Origin: Candidatus Manganitrophaceae bacterium
GTDB taxonomy: Bacteria > Nitrospirota > Nitrospiria > SBBL01 > JAADHI01
Assembly: GCA_012960925.1 (NCBI GenBank)
Contig: DUAG01000046.1
Span: forward strand, 28,590-92,589
Reading direction: 5' to 3'
DNA: 64,000 nucleotides
Under the pieces are notes generated by a model. It had not been told where the DNA came from. It did no database searches and saw only the letters and a program-made list of their open reading frames with translations. The position numbers and the translations under genes are program-made. Below are positions 51,745-60,095 of this stretch, piece by piece. How positions within the stretch are numbered: the first letter of the stretch is position 1; each line of letters opens with the position of its first letter.

Positions 51745-52734
51745 ATGGTTTTACCGATGAAGGCTCAAATTGTTGGGACCGGTTCCTATGTTCCTGAAAT
51801 GATCATGACCAATCATGATCTTGAGGAAAAGGTTCAAACGAATGATCAATGGATCGTCGAGCGAACCGGTATTCGGGAAAGGCGGATTGCTGCAAAGGAT
51901 GAATCGACCTCAGACCTTGCAGTGAAGGCGGCCTTAAAAGCGATGAAGGCGGCCGGCATCCGCCCGGACCAGATTGATCTCATTATTGTCGCCACATCCA
52001 TGCCGGACATGTTTTTCCCCTCAACCGCGTGCATTGTACAGGATAAATTGAAGGCGACCCGTGCGGCCGCCTTTGATCTCTCGGCTGCCTGCTCCGGTTT
52101 TGTCTATGCGCTTTCGGTGGGAGAACAATTTATCCGGAGCGGCGGCTCTCAATTCGTTCTCGTCATTGGTTCAGAGACGATGTCCCGCTTGACAGACTGG
52201 ACAGACCGGAGTACCTGTATTCTATTTGGGGATGGTGCCGGTGCGGTCGTTCTGGCGCCTTCTGATTCGGAGCGCGGCGTCCTTTCTGTTCATCTTCACA
52301 CAGATGGGAAGCTGTGGGATCTTATCTGTGTGCCGGGCGGCGCGTCGGCGATGCCTGTATCTGAGAAGGTCCTGGCGGAACATCTCAATACAATCCGGAT
52401 GAAGGGAAGTGAGACCTTCAAGGTTGCGGTCCGGAACCTTGAAGAGGTTGCAAGGGAGGTGCTTCAGGCGAATGACCTTTCTCCTTCGGATGTGGACTTT
52501 ATCGTTCCGCATCAAGCGAATCTACGGATACTGAATGCCGTTGCCAGCCGTCTTGATATTCCGAAAGAAAAGATGATTGTGAATCTTGACCGGTATGGAA
52601 ACACATCAGCGGCATCCATCCCTATGGCATTGGATGAAGCGGTTCTTGATGGGAGAATTAAGAAGGGACATACTCTTCTTTTTCTGGCTTTTGGGGGCGG
52701 GCTGACGTGGGCCTCGGCCTTGGTCCGATATTGA
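51745..52734 (+). CDS. fabH: 3-oxoacyl-ACP synthase III
   Basis: Starts fatty-acid chains by joining acetyl-CoA to malonyl-ACP. 329 residues (325 if the ATG at 51757 is used, which gives the common start MKAQIVGTGSYVPE). Catalytic Cys in DLSAACSGFVYAL near 115, His in VPHQANLRI near 255 and Asn in DRYGNTSAAS near 284. The stop is followed at once by repeat R1 copy E. Confidence 0.94.
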   Translation: MVLPMKAQIVGTGSYVPEMIMTNHDLEEKVQTNDQWIVERTGIRERRIAAKDESTSDLAVKAALKAMKAAGIRPDQIDLIIVATSMPDMFFPSTACIVQDKLKATRAAAFDLSAACSGFVYALSVGEQFIRSGGSQFVLVIGSETMSRLTDWTDRSTCILFGDGAGAVVLAPSDSERGVLSVHLHTDGKLWDLICVPGGASAMPVSEKVLAEHLNTIRMKGSETFKVAVRNLEEVAREVLQANDLSPSDVDFIVPHQANLRILNAVASRLDIPKEKMIVNLDRYGNTSAASIPMALDEAVLDGRIKKGHTLLFLAFGGGLTWASALVRY

Positions 52735-52735
52735 A

Positions 52736-52874
52736 GTAACTATCCAGCACGCCCCTCTTTTCCTCCATGGCGGCGTTGCTGTGGTGCTCGAATCCTCACG
52801 TATGGACATACGTTGCGGTTCTGTGCTCCTCGTGCCTCGCCCTGAAGAAAAATAGTGGCATGCTGAATAGTCAC
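52736..52874 (+). repeat. Dispersed repeat R1, copy E (best-preserved)
   Basis: 139 bases with inverted ends GTAACTATCCAGCACGCC and the complement of GGCATGCTGAATAGTCAC (about 15 of 18 pair). The inside has GGTGCTCGAATCCTC, the hairpin ACGTATGGACATACGT (52798-52813) and TGCGGTTCTGTGCTCC. It starts 2 bases after the fabH stop and separates fabH from the enoyl-ACP reductase gene. Confidence 0.82.
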
Positions 52875-52965
52875 CAATTTTTATGGGATATGGGTTTATT
52901 TTTAGGTGAATTAATTGTTTCAGACTCTAAAATCGTGAGGTCTGGGGATGAAGGAGGAGGTTGAC

Positions 52966-53772
52966 TTGAACAATGAATTTCTTAAAGGCTGGGCGCTGAT
53001 TCTTGGGGCTTCAAGCGGTTTTGGCGAGGCTTGTGCCTTGGAGTTGGCGCGTGCCGGTATGGATATCTTTGGCGTCCATTTGGACCGCAGGGGAACAATG
53101 CCTAATGTGGACCGGATTACTTCGACGATTAAAGAGATGGGGCGGGAGGCCCTGTTTTTTAATATCAATGCGGCGGATGCGGAAAAGCGAAACGGCGTTC
53201 TGGACGAGATGAAGAAAAGGCTGGCGGATGATGAAAACGGCGGTGCTGTTCATGTTCTCATTCATTCTTTGGCCTTTGGAACCTTGAAGCCCTTCATTGG
53301 CCCCTCGGGCAAGGCGATCATTGCCAAACCTCAGATGGAAATGACCCTCGACGTCATGGCAAACAGTCTCATTTATTGGACCCAGGACATGCTTCATCGA
53401 GATTTGCTGGCAAAGGGCGGAAGGATTTTTTCCATGACCTCTGCCGGCGGTGCGCGTGTCTGGAAGACCTATGGTGCGGTATCGGCTGCCAAGTCTGCGC
53501 TTGAATCTCATACGCGCCAGTTGGCGCTCGAACTCGGACCGATGGGGATTTCGGTCAATGCGATTCGTGCCGGGGTTACAGATACTCCCGCGCTGAGAAA
53601 AATACCGGGCAGTGAGGAGATGATTCAAATGGCGAAAGCAAAAAATCCCCGTGGGCGCTTGACGACGACGGAGGACGTTGCAGGAGTGATCGTCCTCCTT
53701 TCTCACCCCAGGGCCCATTGGATCACTGGAAACGTCATCGGGGTGGACGGCGGAGAATTCATCGTCGATTGA
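52966..53772 (+). CDS. Enoyl-ACP reductase, FabL/FabI-like short-chain dehydrogenase
   Basis: 268 residues from TTG 52966, which has AAGGAGGAGG 5 bases before it; the ATG at 52948 has a poorer site. NAD(P) motif LGASSGFGEA near residue 11 is of the FabL (TGxxxGxG) kind rather than FabI. The catalytic Tyr and Lys are spaced Y-x6-K (YGAVSAAKS), the enoyl-reductase spacing, and HSLAFGTL stands before it. Catalyses the last step of chain elongation. It lies in the fab cluster, downstream of repeat R1 copy E. Confidence 0.85.
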   Translation: MNNEFLKGWALILGASSGFGEACALELARAGMDIFGVHLDRRGTMPNVDRITSTIKEMGREALFFNINAADAEKRNGVLDEMKKRLADDENGGAVHVLIHSLAFGTLKPFIGPSGKAIIAKPQMEMTLDVMANSLIYWTQDMLHRDLLAKGGRIFSMTSAGGARVWKTYGAVSAAKSALESHTRQLALELGPMGISVNAIRAGVTDTPALRKIPGSEEMIQMAKAKNPRGRLTTTEDVAGVIVLLSHPRAHWITGNVIGVDGGEFIVD

Positions 53773-53868
53773 TCAAGCCCCTCTTTGTCGTAATTTTGTT
53801 GACATCCATATAGGTTTTGAGCAATATCTTTTTAGCGGATTATTCTAACTTTAAGGATGGAGTAGGCG

Positions 53869-54828
53869 GTGTCTCTTGCTTTTCTCTTTCCCGGCCAGGG
53901 TTCGCAGTATGTTGGCATGGGGAAGGATCTTTGCGCACATTTTGATGTTGCGCGTCAGACCTTTGTTGAAGCACGGAAGACCCTGGGATGGGATGTTGCG
54001 AATCTCTGCTTTGATGGTCCGGAAGATCAGCTGAATTTAACGCAATATACACAACCCGCTATCCTGGTGACGAGCGTTGCAATATGGCGCTGTCTCGGAA
54101 AACCTATTGGCCTCGGTTCTTTCGTCGCAGGCCATAGCCTCGGGGAATATACTGCATTGGTTGCATCCGGAGGTCTTTCATTTACAGATGCCGCTTACCT
54201 AGTGCATCGGCGGGGCCGGTTTATGCAAGATGCGGTTCCGGAGGGGGAAGGCGCGATGGCCGCCTTGATCGGTCTCAAGCGGGAAGCGGTTGAGGCGCTC
54301 TGCAGAGAGGCCTCAGAATCGGGACTGGACAAGAATAGGACGGTGAGTTGCGCCAATTTTAATGCCCCCGGCCAAGTCGTTATTTCCGGGGACTGCGCGG
54401 GGGTTGAAAGGGCCATGGAACTGGCACGGGATCAGGGGGCGAAGCGGGCTATCCGATTGGCGGTGAGTGTGCCCGCTCACTCGCCTCTGATGAAGAATGC
54501 CTGTATCCGCCTGTCAAACGAATTAAGAAAGATTGAGGGGCACGATCTTCAGCTTCCTTTACTAAATAATATTCGGGCAGAAAAGGTCAGTGGCTGGTCC
54601 GAAGTCAAAGCGGGCCTGGTTGACCAACTTTCCTCCCCCTTACTCTGGGAAGAGACCATCGAGTCGATGCGGAAAGACGGGGTTGATCTCTTTGTCGAAG
54701 TGGGGCCCGGAAGGGTTCTTTCCGGACTCTTAAAGCGAATCGACCGGAGCCTTCAGGTGATGAATATTCAAGATGCTGCGGGGGTAGAAAAGGCGGTTGC
54801 GGTTTTTAAGGAGAGGGGAGGGCTATAA
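53869..54828 (+). CDS. fabD: Malonyl-CoA:ACP transacylase
   Basis: Loads malonate on ACP. 319 residues from GTG 53869 (GGAG upstream). FLFPGQGSQYVGMG at the start, catalytic Ser in AGHSLGEYTALVA near 92 and His in VSVPAHSPLMK near 205 are all present. Stop precedes the fabG start by 4 bases. A possible promoter, TTGACA at 53799 with a poor -10, lies upstream. Confidence 0.94.
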   Translation: MSLAFLFPGQGSQYVGMGKDLCAHFDVARQTFVEARKTLGWDVANLCFDGPEDQLNLTQYTQPAILVTSVAIWRCLGKPIGLGSFVAGHSLGEYTALVASGGLSFTDAAYLVHRRGRFMQDAVPEGEGAMAALIGLKREAVEALCREASESGLDKNRTVSCANFNAPGQVVISGDCAGVERAMELARDQGAKRAIRLAVSVPAHSPLMKNACIRLSNELRKIEGHDLQLPLLNNIRAEKVSGWSEVKAGLVDQLSSPLLWEETIESMRKDGVDLFVEVGPGRVLSGLLKRIDRSLQVMNIQDAAGVEKAVAVFKERGGL

Positions 54829-54832
54829 CGAG

Positions 54833-55582
54833 ATGTCTGAGTTTGATGGCAAGGTGGCCCTGATTACCGGCGGGGCGCAAGGGATTGGAAAGGCGATTGG
54901 CACACTCCTTGCGGAGCGCGGGGCGACTGTGATAGTCTCCGACCTGAATTTAGAGGCGGCTGAGAAGACGGTTTCTGAATGGGCCTCTCGTGGAAGAGAG
55001 GGGATGGCGATCCGTGTGGATGTTGCCAGTGTGGAGGATGTCAAAGGGATGTTTGCTACGGTTCTTTCCCGGTGGGGAAAGGTCGATTTCCTTGTCAACA
55101 ATGCCGGCATTACCCGTGACACGCTTCTGATGAGGATGAAGGACGAGGACTGGAATCTTGTCCTCTCTGTAAACTTGAAGGGGACCTTCAATTGTATGAA
55201 GGCGGCATTGTCTTCTATGTCGAAGAAGCGGTGCGGGAGAATTGTAAACATCTCGTCGATCGTCGGTGCAATTGGAAATCCCGGCCAGGCTAATTATGCG
55301 GCATCTAAAGCGGCTGTGATCGGATTAACCAAGACCGTGGCGCGGGAATACGCGAGCCGGGGCATTACCGTGAATGCGGTCGCACCTGGGTTTATCGATA
55401 CGCCGATGACCGCATCCCTTTCTGAAAAGGTGAAAGAGACCCTGATAAAGCAGATCCCGCGGGGACGATTGGGGATTCCTGATGATGTGGCCCACGCCGT
55501 CGCCTTTCTCTTATCGGAAGGATCAAATTATATGACCGGCCAGGTGTTGCACGTCAATGGCGGCATGTATATGAGTGGCTAA
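54833..55582 (+). CDS. fabG: 3-oxoacyl-ACP reductase
   Basis: NADPH-dependent reductase of fatty-acid elongation. 249 residues from ATG 54833. Cofactor motif TGGAQGIGKAIG near 12, NNAGITRDTLLMRM near 86, catalytic Ser in NISSIVGAIGN and Tyr/Lys in YAASKAAVIG near 151, ending GQVLHVNGGMYM. All as expected for FabG. Confidence 0.95.
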   Translation: MSEFDGKVALITGGAQGIGKAIGTLLAERGATVIVSDLNLEAAEKTVSEWASRGREGMAIRVDVASVEDVKGMFATVLSRWGKVDFLVNNAGITRDTLLMRMKDEDWNLVLSVNLKGTFNCMKAALSSMSKKRCGRIVNISSIVGAIGNPGQANYAASKAAVIGLTKTVAREYASRGITVNAVAPGFIDTPMTASLSEKVKETLIKQIPRGRLGIPDDVAHAVAFLLSEGSNYMTGQVLHVNGGMYMSG

Positions 55583-55671
55583 ACGGATGTCAGGGCCTTC
55601 CTTAATTTTGGGGACGGCGTTATTGTGCGCCACTTTTCTTGTCTTTTTGCGAAGCAGCGGCAGAGCATTTG

Positions 55672-55705
55672 TGAGGATTCGAATACCATAGGAACATGAG
55701 AAAGG
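55672..55705 (-). repeat. Probable remnant of repeat R1, copy H
   Basis: On the minus strand it reads ATGGTATTCGAATCCTCAC, close to the R1 core GTGGTGCTCGAATCCTCAC, but no hairpin or ends are kept. It lies in the 150-base gap between fabG and acpP. Confidence 0.35.
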
Positions 55706-55732
55706 TTCCATTACCAGAAGGAGGTGAAGAAA

Positions 55733-55963
55733 TTGGCAGTTGATGAGCGTGTGAAGAAGATTATTTCAGAGCAGCTGGGTGTGGAAGATGCCAAGGTTAT
55801 CCTGGATGCTTCGTTTGTTGATGATCTTGGGGCAGATTCCTTAGATACCGTTGAATTGGTCATGGCATTTGAGGAAGAATTTGGCATTGAGATTCAGGAC
55901 GAAGATGCTGAAAAGATTCTCACGGTCCAGAATGCCATTGAATACATCAAAGAAAAAATCTAG
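55733..55963 (+). CDS. acpP: Acyl carrier protein
   Basis: 76 residues from TTG 55733, with a perfect AAGGAGGTGA 7 bases upstream; the in-frame GTG at 55724 lies inside that site and cannot be the start. The phosphopantetheine Ser is in [14 protein letters not shown] near residue 34. Acidic throughout. The start reads (M)[15 protein letters not shown], a normal ACP start. Confidence 0.95.
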   Translation: MAVDERVKKIISEQLGVEDAKVILDASFVDDLGADSLDTVELVMAFEEEFGIEIQDEDAEKILTVQNAIEYIKEKI

Positions 55964-56058
55964 CTTGTCTGTTATTCCTGAACCAGGGTATCTTCTGTCT
56001 TTGTAACGCAGCTCAATACAATGTGTTGTCCCCTTATTTGATTTAAGGGAGGCGGGTA

Positions 56059-56142
56059 ATGTGCCTTGCTCTGTTCTGGGTTGCGACTTCTTTAAGAGAA
56101 GAATGGGGTGTTGTTGCGGTGGGTACCCTCTATAGAAGGTAG
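56059..56142 (+). CDS. 27-codon mini-ORF between acpP and fabF (possible leader peptide)
   Basis: ATG at 56059, preceded by AAGGGAGGCGGGTA, a strong ribosome site. It codes for about 27 residues starting MCLALFWVATSLREEW and ends with a TAG at 56140-56142, 9 bases before the likely fabF start. The stop lies inside the AGGTAGGGA that serves fabF, so translation of fabF could be coupled to it. Too short to be sure it is translated. Confidence 0.4.
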   Translation: MCLALFWVATSLREEWGVVAVGTLYRR

Positions 56143-56151
56143 GGATTTGTT

Positions 56152-57393
56152 CTGAAAAGAAGGGTTGTGGTTACCGGAATGGGTCTGGTTTCACCGCTGG
56201 GTGTCGGTGTTGAAAAGGCATGGGGGGCGCTCTGTGCCGGGAAATCGGGTGTTGGGCGGATTACGCGTTTTGATCCGACCGGTTACCCGTGTCAGATTGC
56301 CGGTGAGGCGAGTGATTTTGTTGTTGCCGATTTTGTCGACACCAAGGAAATAAAGAAGATGGATACCTTTATCCATTACGCACTGGCGGGAAGTCAGATG
56401 GCCATGGATGATGCCAGTTTCAAGGTGAGCCCTTCCAATGCGGATCGATTTGGTGTTTATGTCGGTTCGGGGATTGGTGGGTTACAGGCGATTGAACATT
56501 GGCACAGTGTCCTCACGAAAAAAGGACCGAAACGGGTCACGCCCTTTTTTATTCCGATGTCAATTATTAATCTCGCTTCCGGCCAGATTGGCATCCGCTT
56601 TGGTGCAAAGGGCCCCAACTCCTGTGCGGTTTCTGCCTGTGCGACGGGAAATCATTGCATCGGGGATGCCTTCCGAATGATTCAGTATGGCGATGTCGAT
56701 ACGATGATCGCGGGCGGAACCGAGGCCGCCGTTACCCCTCTGGGAATGGCCGGATTCGCGGCATCGCGAGCACTTTCTTTGAGAAATGATGATCCTGAGC
56801 GGGCGAGCCGGCCCTTTGACCGGGATCGGGACGGTTTTGTCCTGGGTGAAGGTGCAGGCATCCTGCTTCTGGAATCTTTGGAGACCGCGAAGCAGCGCAA
56901 TGCGAAGATTTATGCCGAGATTGTTGGCTACGGAATGACCTCAGACGCGTATCATATTACGTCGCCTCCGAGTGACGGAGATGGGGCAGTACGCTGCATG
57001 AAACTTGCGCTGAAAGATGCCGGAATGCAATCCGGAGAGATTGACCATATCAATGCCCACGCCACATCAACGATGGCTGACGCCATTGAAACCCAGGCGA
57101 TCAAGACGGTCTTTGGGGGGGACGTCTTAAAAATTCCGATCAGTGCCACCAAGTCAATGACGGGGCATCTCCTGGGTGCCGCGGGAGGGATTGAAGCCAT
57201 TTTCAGTATTCTGGCGATCCATGAGGGGATAATTCCCCCCACCATTAATCTCGATCACCCCGACCCTAAATGTGATCTCGACTATACGCCCCTTCAGGCG
57301 CGAAAATGTAAAGTGGGCGCAGCCCTTTCGAACTCATTCGGTTTCGGCGGGACAAATTCGGTCCTGATCTTCAAAAAATATCAAGAACAATAG
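56152..57393 (+). CDS. fabF: 3-oxoacyl-ACP synthase II, probable CTG start
   Basis: Elongating condensing enzyme. Catalytic Cys in VSACATGNHCIGDA near 165, His residues in NAHATSTM near 305 and KSMTGHLLGAAGG near 340 make the Cys-His-His triad. From CTG 56152 the start is (M)KRRVVVTGMGLVSPLG, exactly the usual FabF start, with AGGGA 6 bases upstream and an in-frame stop (TAG 56140) before it. The first ATG/GTG/TTG in frame is GTG 56167, which would cut off the first strand and has its ribosome site too close. About 413 residues. Confidence 0.9.
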   Translation: MKRRVVVTGMGLVSPLGVGVEKAWGALCAGKSGVGRITRFDPTGYPCQIAGEASDFVVADFVDTKEIKKMDTFIHYALAGSQMAMDDASFKVSPSNADRFGVYVGSGIGGLQAIEHWHSVLTKKGPKRVTPFFIPMSIINLASGQIGIRFGAKGPNSCAVSACATGNHCIGDAFRMIQYGDVDTMIAGGTEAAVTPLGMAGFAASRALSLRNDDPERASRPFDRDRDGFVLGEGAGILLLESLETAKQRNAKIYAEIVGYGMTSDAYHITSPPSDGDGAVRCMKLALKDAGMQSGEIDHINAHATSTMADAIETQAIKTVFGGDVLKIPISATKSMTGHLLGAAGGIEAIFSILAIHEGIIPPTINLDHPDPKCDLDYTPLQARKCKVGAALSNSFGFGGTNSVLIFKKYQEQ

Positions 57394-57446
57394 TTCAGGG
57401 CAATGAAGAGCCCCTTTCTTCGTACCTTCAGGACCCACTACCTTCA

Positions 57447-58157
57447 ATGATACCGAAAGATCTCAAATCCCTGGAAAAAGAACTCTCCTATTTATTCGAT
57501 GATCCGGTGCGCCTTCGACAGTCGTTGACGCATAAATCCTATCTGAATGAAAATAAAGAAATGGGAGTCAAGGATAATGAACGCCTTGAGTTCTTAGGGG
57601 ATTCTGTCCTGGGCCTGATTATCAGTGACGCTCTCATGGAGAGGTTTCCTGAGGCCTCTGAAGGGGATTTGTCAAAAATGAAGGCCAGGATTGTCAGCGA
57701 AGAAACCCTGGCCCGAATCGCGAAGGGAATCGATCTTGGATCTTACCTCTACCTTGGCAGAGGAGAGGAGAGAACGCTCGGAAAAGAGAAGCCCTCGCTT
57801 CTAGCGGACGCGATGGAAGCGGTGATTGCCGCGATCTATCTTGACAAAGGATTTACTCCTGTCCGGGAGGTTGTCCTGAAGCAGTTTGAGCAGTGCTTAA
57901 AAGAAGTGACTTTGTCCAAATTTGCGAGCGATTATAAGACGGAACTTCAAGAGCAATGTCAAAAGAGGTTCGGGACCCTTCCTGTCTACGCGGTTGTTCA
58001 GGAAACCGGGCCGGACCATCAAAAACGATTTGAGATCGAGATAAGGATCAATGACGCGGCTTACGGCCTTAGTTCCGGGAACAGCAAAAAGGAGGCCGAA
58101 CAAGGCGCCGCGAAAATAGCCCTGGAGAAACTGCGGGAATCGCCACAACTTTCATAA
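57447..58157 (+). CDS. rnc: Ribonuclease III
   Basis: Double-strand RNA endonuclease. 236 residues. Signature ERLEFLGDSVLGLIIS near residue 45 holds the catalytic acids, the second acid set is in LADAMEAVIAAIYLD near 118, and a double-strand RNA-binding domain follows (YKTELQEQCQKRFG to NSKKEAEQGAAKIAL). rnc is often at the end of fab clusters, as here. Confidence 0.95.
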   Translation: MIPKDLKSLEKELSYLFDDPVRLRQSLTHKSYLNENKEMGVKDNERLEFLGDSVLGLIISDALMERFPEASEGDLSKMKARIVSEETLARIAKGIDLGSYLYLGRGEERTLGKEKPSLLADAMEAVIAAIYLDKGFTPVREVVLKQFEQCLKEVTLSKFASDYKTELQEQCQKRFGTLPVYAVVQETGPDHQKRFEIEIRINDAAYGLSSGNSKKEAEQGAAKIALEKLRESPQLS

Positions 58158-58236
58158 CTGCATGATATTCTTCCATGAATGGAAGTTGACAGGCGGAAAG
58201 GTTTCCGATAAAGTTGTGCAAAGAGATCTGATGCTT

Positions 58237-58258
58237 GCGAGAGTCTCTTTCGCTTTTT
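58237..58258 (+). terminator. Intrinsic terminator after rnc
   Basis: GCGAGAGTCTCTTTCGCTTTTT: a 7-bp stem with one G-U pair and a 3-base loop, followed by five T. It would end the fab-rnc transcript. Confidence 0.65.
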
Positions 58259-58272
58259 AAAATGAGGATTTA

Positions 58273-58389
58273 ATGCAAAAGTTTATGAGAACGTTGTTTT
58301 TTATTGTTGTGATGCTCGTTGCGGGATATTATATTGTCCAGTTGGTTCTAGTCATTTCTCCCGGAAGTAATATGTTCGCGCCCCGATAA
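58273..58389 (+). CDS. 38-residue single-helix membrane peptide
   Basis: ATG 58273 with GAGG 6 bases upstream; stop TAA at 58387. It codes for a basic start (MQKFMRTLF), one hydrophobic helix of about 20 residues and a short tail ending SPGSNMFAPR. It lies in the 371-base gap between rnc and the 5-FTHF cyclo-ligase, just after the rnc terminator. The hydrophobic, start-charged form suggests a small membrane peptide, possibly a toxin-like or regulatory one. Not recognised. Confidence 0.45.
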   Translation: MQKFMRTLFFIVVMLVAGYYIVQLVLVISPGSNMFAPR

Positions 58390-58528
58390 GACCCTACCAA
58401 ACGACAACGATAAAACTCTTCCCTTTTTTCTTCTGGGCCACAGAAGAAACGCGGCCTCTGTATCCTTCGAGGATTTCTTGACAAAATGAATCGCAGATTG
58501 TTACCCTTCTGGGGTGAAAGGATGTTGC

Positions 58529-59110
58529 TTGGAGCGCGCTTCCTCAAAAAAAGAAATGCGGGCGAAACTGCTTCTCCTTCGTGAAGGGTTGTCCGAGTCG
58601 GACTATCTGGAAAAGAGCCGTGAGATTGCAAAGCGGCTTCTGATTTCCTCAGAATTTAAAGCGGCGGTCGCGATTCATTTCTACCTGTCGAATGCCACAG
58701 AGGTTCAGACCGACGAGATGATTCTGGAGGCGCTTCGGTTAGAAAAACGCGTTATTGTCCCGATTGTTCATTCCGAAGGCCGGTCACTTTCCTTTTCAGA
58801 CCTGTCGGGTCTCAATCCCGAACAGATGCACCCGGGTCCATTTGGTATCCGTCAGCCGCGTCCTTCCTTTATAAAAAAAGCAACAGCTCGTGAAATCGAT
58901 TTATGGATTGTTCCGGGCCTTGGTTTTGATGCTCAAGGAAACCGCATCGGTTATGGCGGAGGGTATTATGACCGGGTATTACATCGTGTAAAGGGGAAGA
59001 TTATAGGATTGGCCTTCGAGTTCCAGGTGCTTGAGTCGATCCCGGTTGGGGAGAAAGATTGTCCTGTGAACCAGATTATTACAGAAGACAGAACGATTGA
59101 TTTCAGGTAA
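58529..59110 (+). CDS. 5-formyltetrahydrofolate cyclo-ligase
   Basis: Converts 5-formyl-THF to 5,10-methenyl-THF with ATP. About 193 residues from TTG 58529 (GAAAGGA 7 bases upstream); the GTG at 58514 has no ribosome site. Family motifs are KKEMRAKLLLLREGL at the start, PGLGFDAQGNRIGYGGGYYDR near 135 with the phosphate-binding glycines, and GLAFEFQ near 168. The stop codon TAA is formed by the first bases of repeat R1 copy F. It heads a folate group with folD, metV and metF. Confidence 0.88.
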   Translation: MERASSKKEMRAKLLLLREGLSESDYLEKSREIAKRLLISSEFKAAVAIHFYLSNATEVQTDEMILEALRLEKRVIVPIVHSEGRSLSFSDLSGLNPEQMHPGPFGIRQPRPSFIKKATAREIDLWIVPGLGFDAQGNRIGYGGGYYDRVLHRVKGKIIGLAFEFQVLESIPVGEKDCPVNQIITEDRTIDFR

Positions 59111-59210
59111 CTCTTCAGATTACTCACCTTTTACTCCACAGCGGTGTTGCTGCGGTACTTGAATCCTCGCGTCTTGCTATGAAGAAAAAATGAGCAATCT
59201 GAAGAGTTAC
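59107..59210 (+). repeat. Dispersed repeat R1, copy F (short form)
   Basis: 104 bases with perfect 15-base inverted ends GTAACTCTTCAGATT, extending to 19 of 20. It keeps GCGGTACTTGAATCCTCGCG but lacks the core hairpin and the GGTTCTGTG part. It supplies the stop codon of the upstream gene (TAA at 59108) and ends 21 bases before folD. Confidence 0.85.
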
Positions 59211-59230
59211 CATTTATAAGGAGGGTAGGG

Positions 59231-60085
59231 GTGCCGGCAAAGAGAATTGATGGAAAGATGATTTCGCAGCGGGTTCGGGATAGGGTGAAGAGTGAGGTGA
59301 AAAGTATCTCCGACCGGGTTACGCCGGGGCTGGCCGCGGTTCTGGTTGGAGAGGACCCAGCTTCCAGAATCTATGTCCGGAATAAAAGGAAGAAATGCGA
59401 AGAGGTCGGGATCTACTCGGAAGAGCATCCCTTGCCGGAGTCCACGTCGGAAGATGAGCTCTTGTCTTTGATTGACAAGTTAAATCGCGACCCGAAAATC
59501 CATGGGATTTTGGTCCAACTTCCCTTGCCGAATCAGATTCAGGAACGCCGTATTCTCGAAGCCGTCCTCCCGGAGAAGGATGTTGATGGTTTTCATTATC
59601 TAAACGTCGGGAAGCTGGTGGCAAATGAGCCCGGGTTTGTTCCCTGCACCCCGCTTGGGATTATCGAGATGCTTGATTCTATTGGGCTTGAGATAAAGGG
59701 CGCGAATGCGGTGGTGGTGGGCAGAAGTAACATCGTCGGGAAGCCGGCGGCGCTCCTTCTTCTTCATCGACACGCGACCGTGACCCTCTGCCATTCGAGG
59801 ACAAGGGATCTTGCGGCGGTCTGCCGTGAAGCGGATATCCTGATCGCGGCGATTGGGAAACCTCAGTTTATCAAGGCGGAGATGGTGAAGGAAGGGGCGA
59901 CAGTGATTGATGTTGGGATCAACCGCCTTCCGGATGGTCGCCTGGTGGGCGATGTCGATTTTGAAGCAGTTCAGGAAAAGGCCGGGGCCATTACCCTGGT
60001 TCCAGGAGGGGTTGGGCCGATGACGATCGCGATGCTCTTATCGAACACGCTCCAGTCGGCAAAATGGTGTATTGGACTGAAATAG
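59231..60085 (+). CDS. folD: Methylene-THF dehydrogenase / cyclohydrolase
   Basis: Interconverts 5,10-methylene-THF and 10-formyl-THF. 284 residues from GTG 59231 with AGGAGGG upstream. Family motifs are [19 protein letters not shown] near 38 (catalytic Lys), [10 protein letters not shown] near 91, [11 protein letters not shown] near 138, and the NADP site [15 protein letters not shown] near 160. End of the motif [21 protein letters not shown] is [17 protein letters not shown]. The next gene, metV, starts 10 bases later. Confidence 0.95.
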   Translation: MPAKRIDGKMISQRVRDRVKSEVKSISDRVTPGLAAVLVGEDPASRIYVRNKRKKCEEVGIYSEEHPLPESTSEDELLSLIDKLNRDPKIHGILVQLPLPNQIQERRILEAVLPEKDVDGFHYLNVGKLVANEPGFVPCTPLGIIEMLDSIGLEIKGANAVVVGRSNIVGKPAALLLLHRHATVTLCHSRTRDLAAVCREADILIAAIGKPQFIKAEMVKEGATVIDVGINRLPDGRLVGDVDFEAVQEKAGAITLVPGGVGPMTIAMLLSNTLQSAKWCIGLK

Positions 60086-60095
60086 GTGTTTACGG

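Noticed and set aside
12850..52813. A tRNA-like T-loop (TCGAATCC) in the R1 core.
   Set aside because: Only the loop string fits; there is no acceptor or anticodon arm around it.
58158..58528. 6S RNA upstream of the 5-FTHF cyclo-ligase gene, a common place for ssrS.
   Set aside because: The space is partly taken by a terminator and a small frame, and I could not see the long central-bubble hairpin of 6S RNA.
8297..59210. R1 copies as a CRISPR array or integron attC sites.
   Set aside because: Copies are kilobases apart in both orientations with no spacers, and the ends lack the GTTRRRY / RYYYAAC attC boxes.
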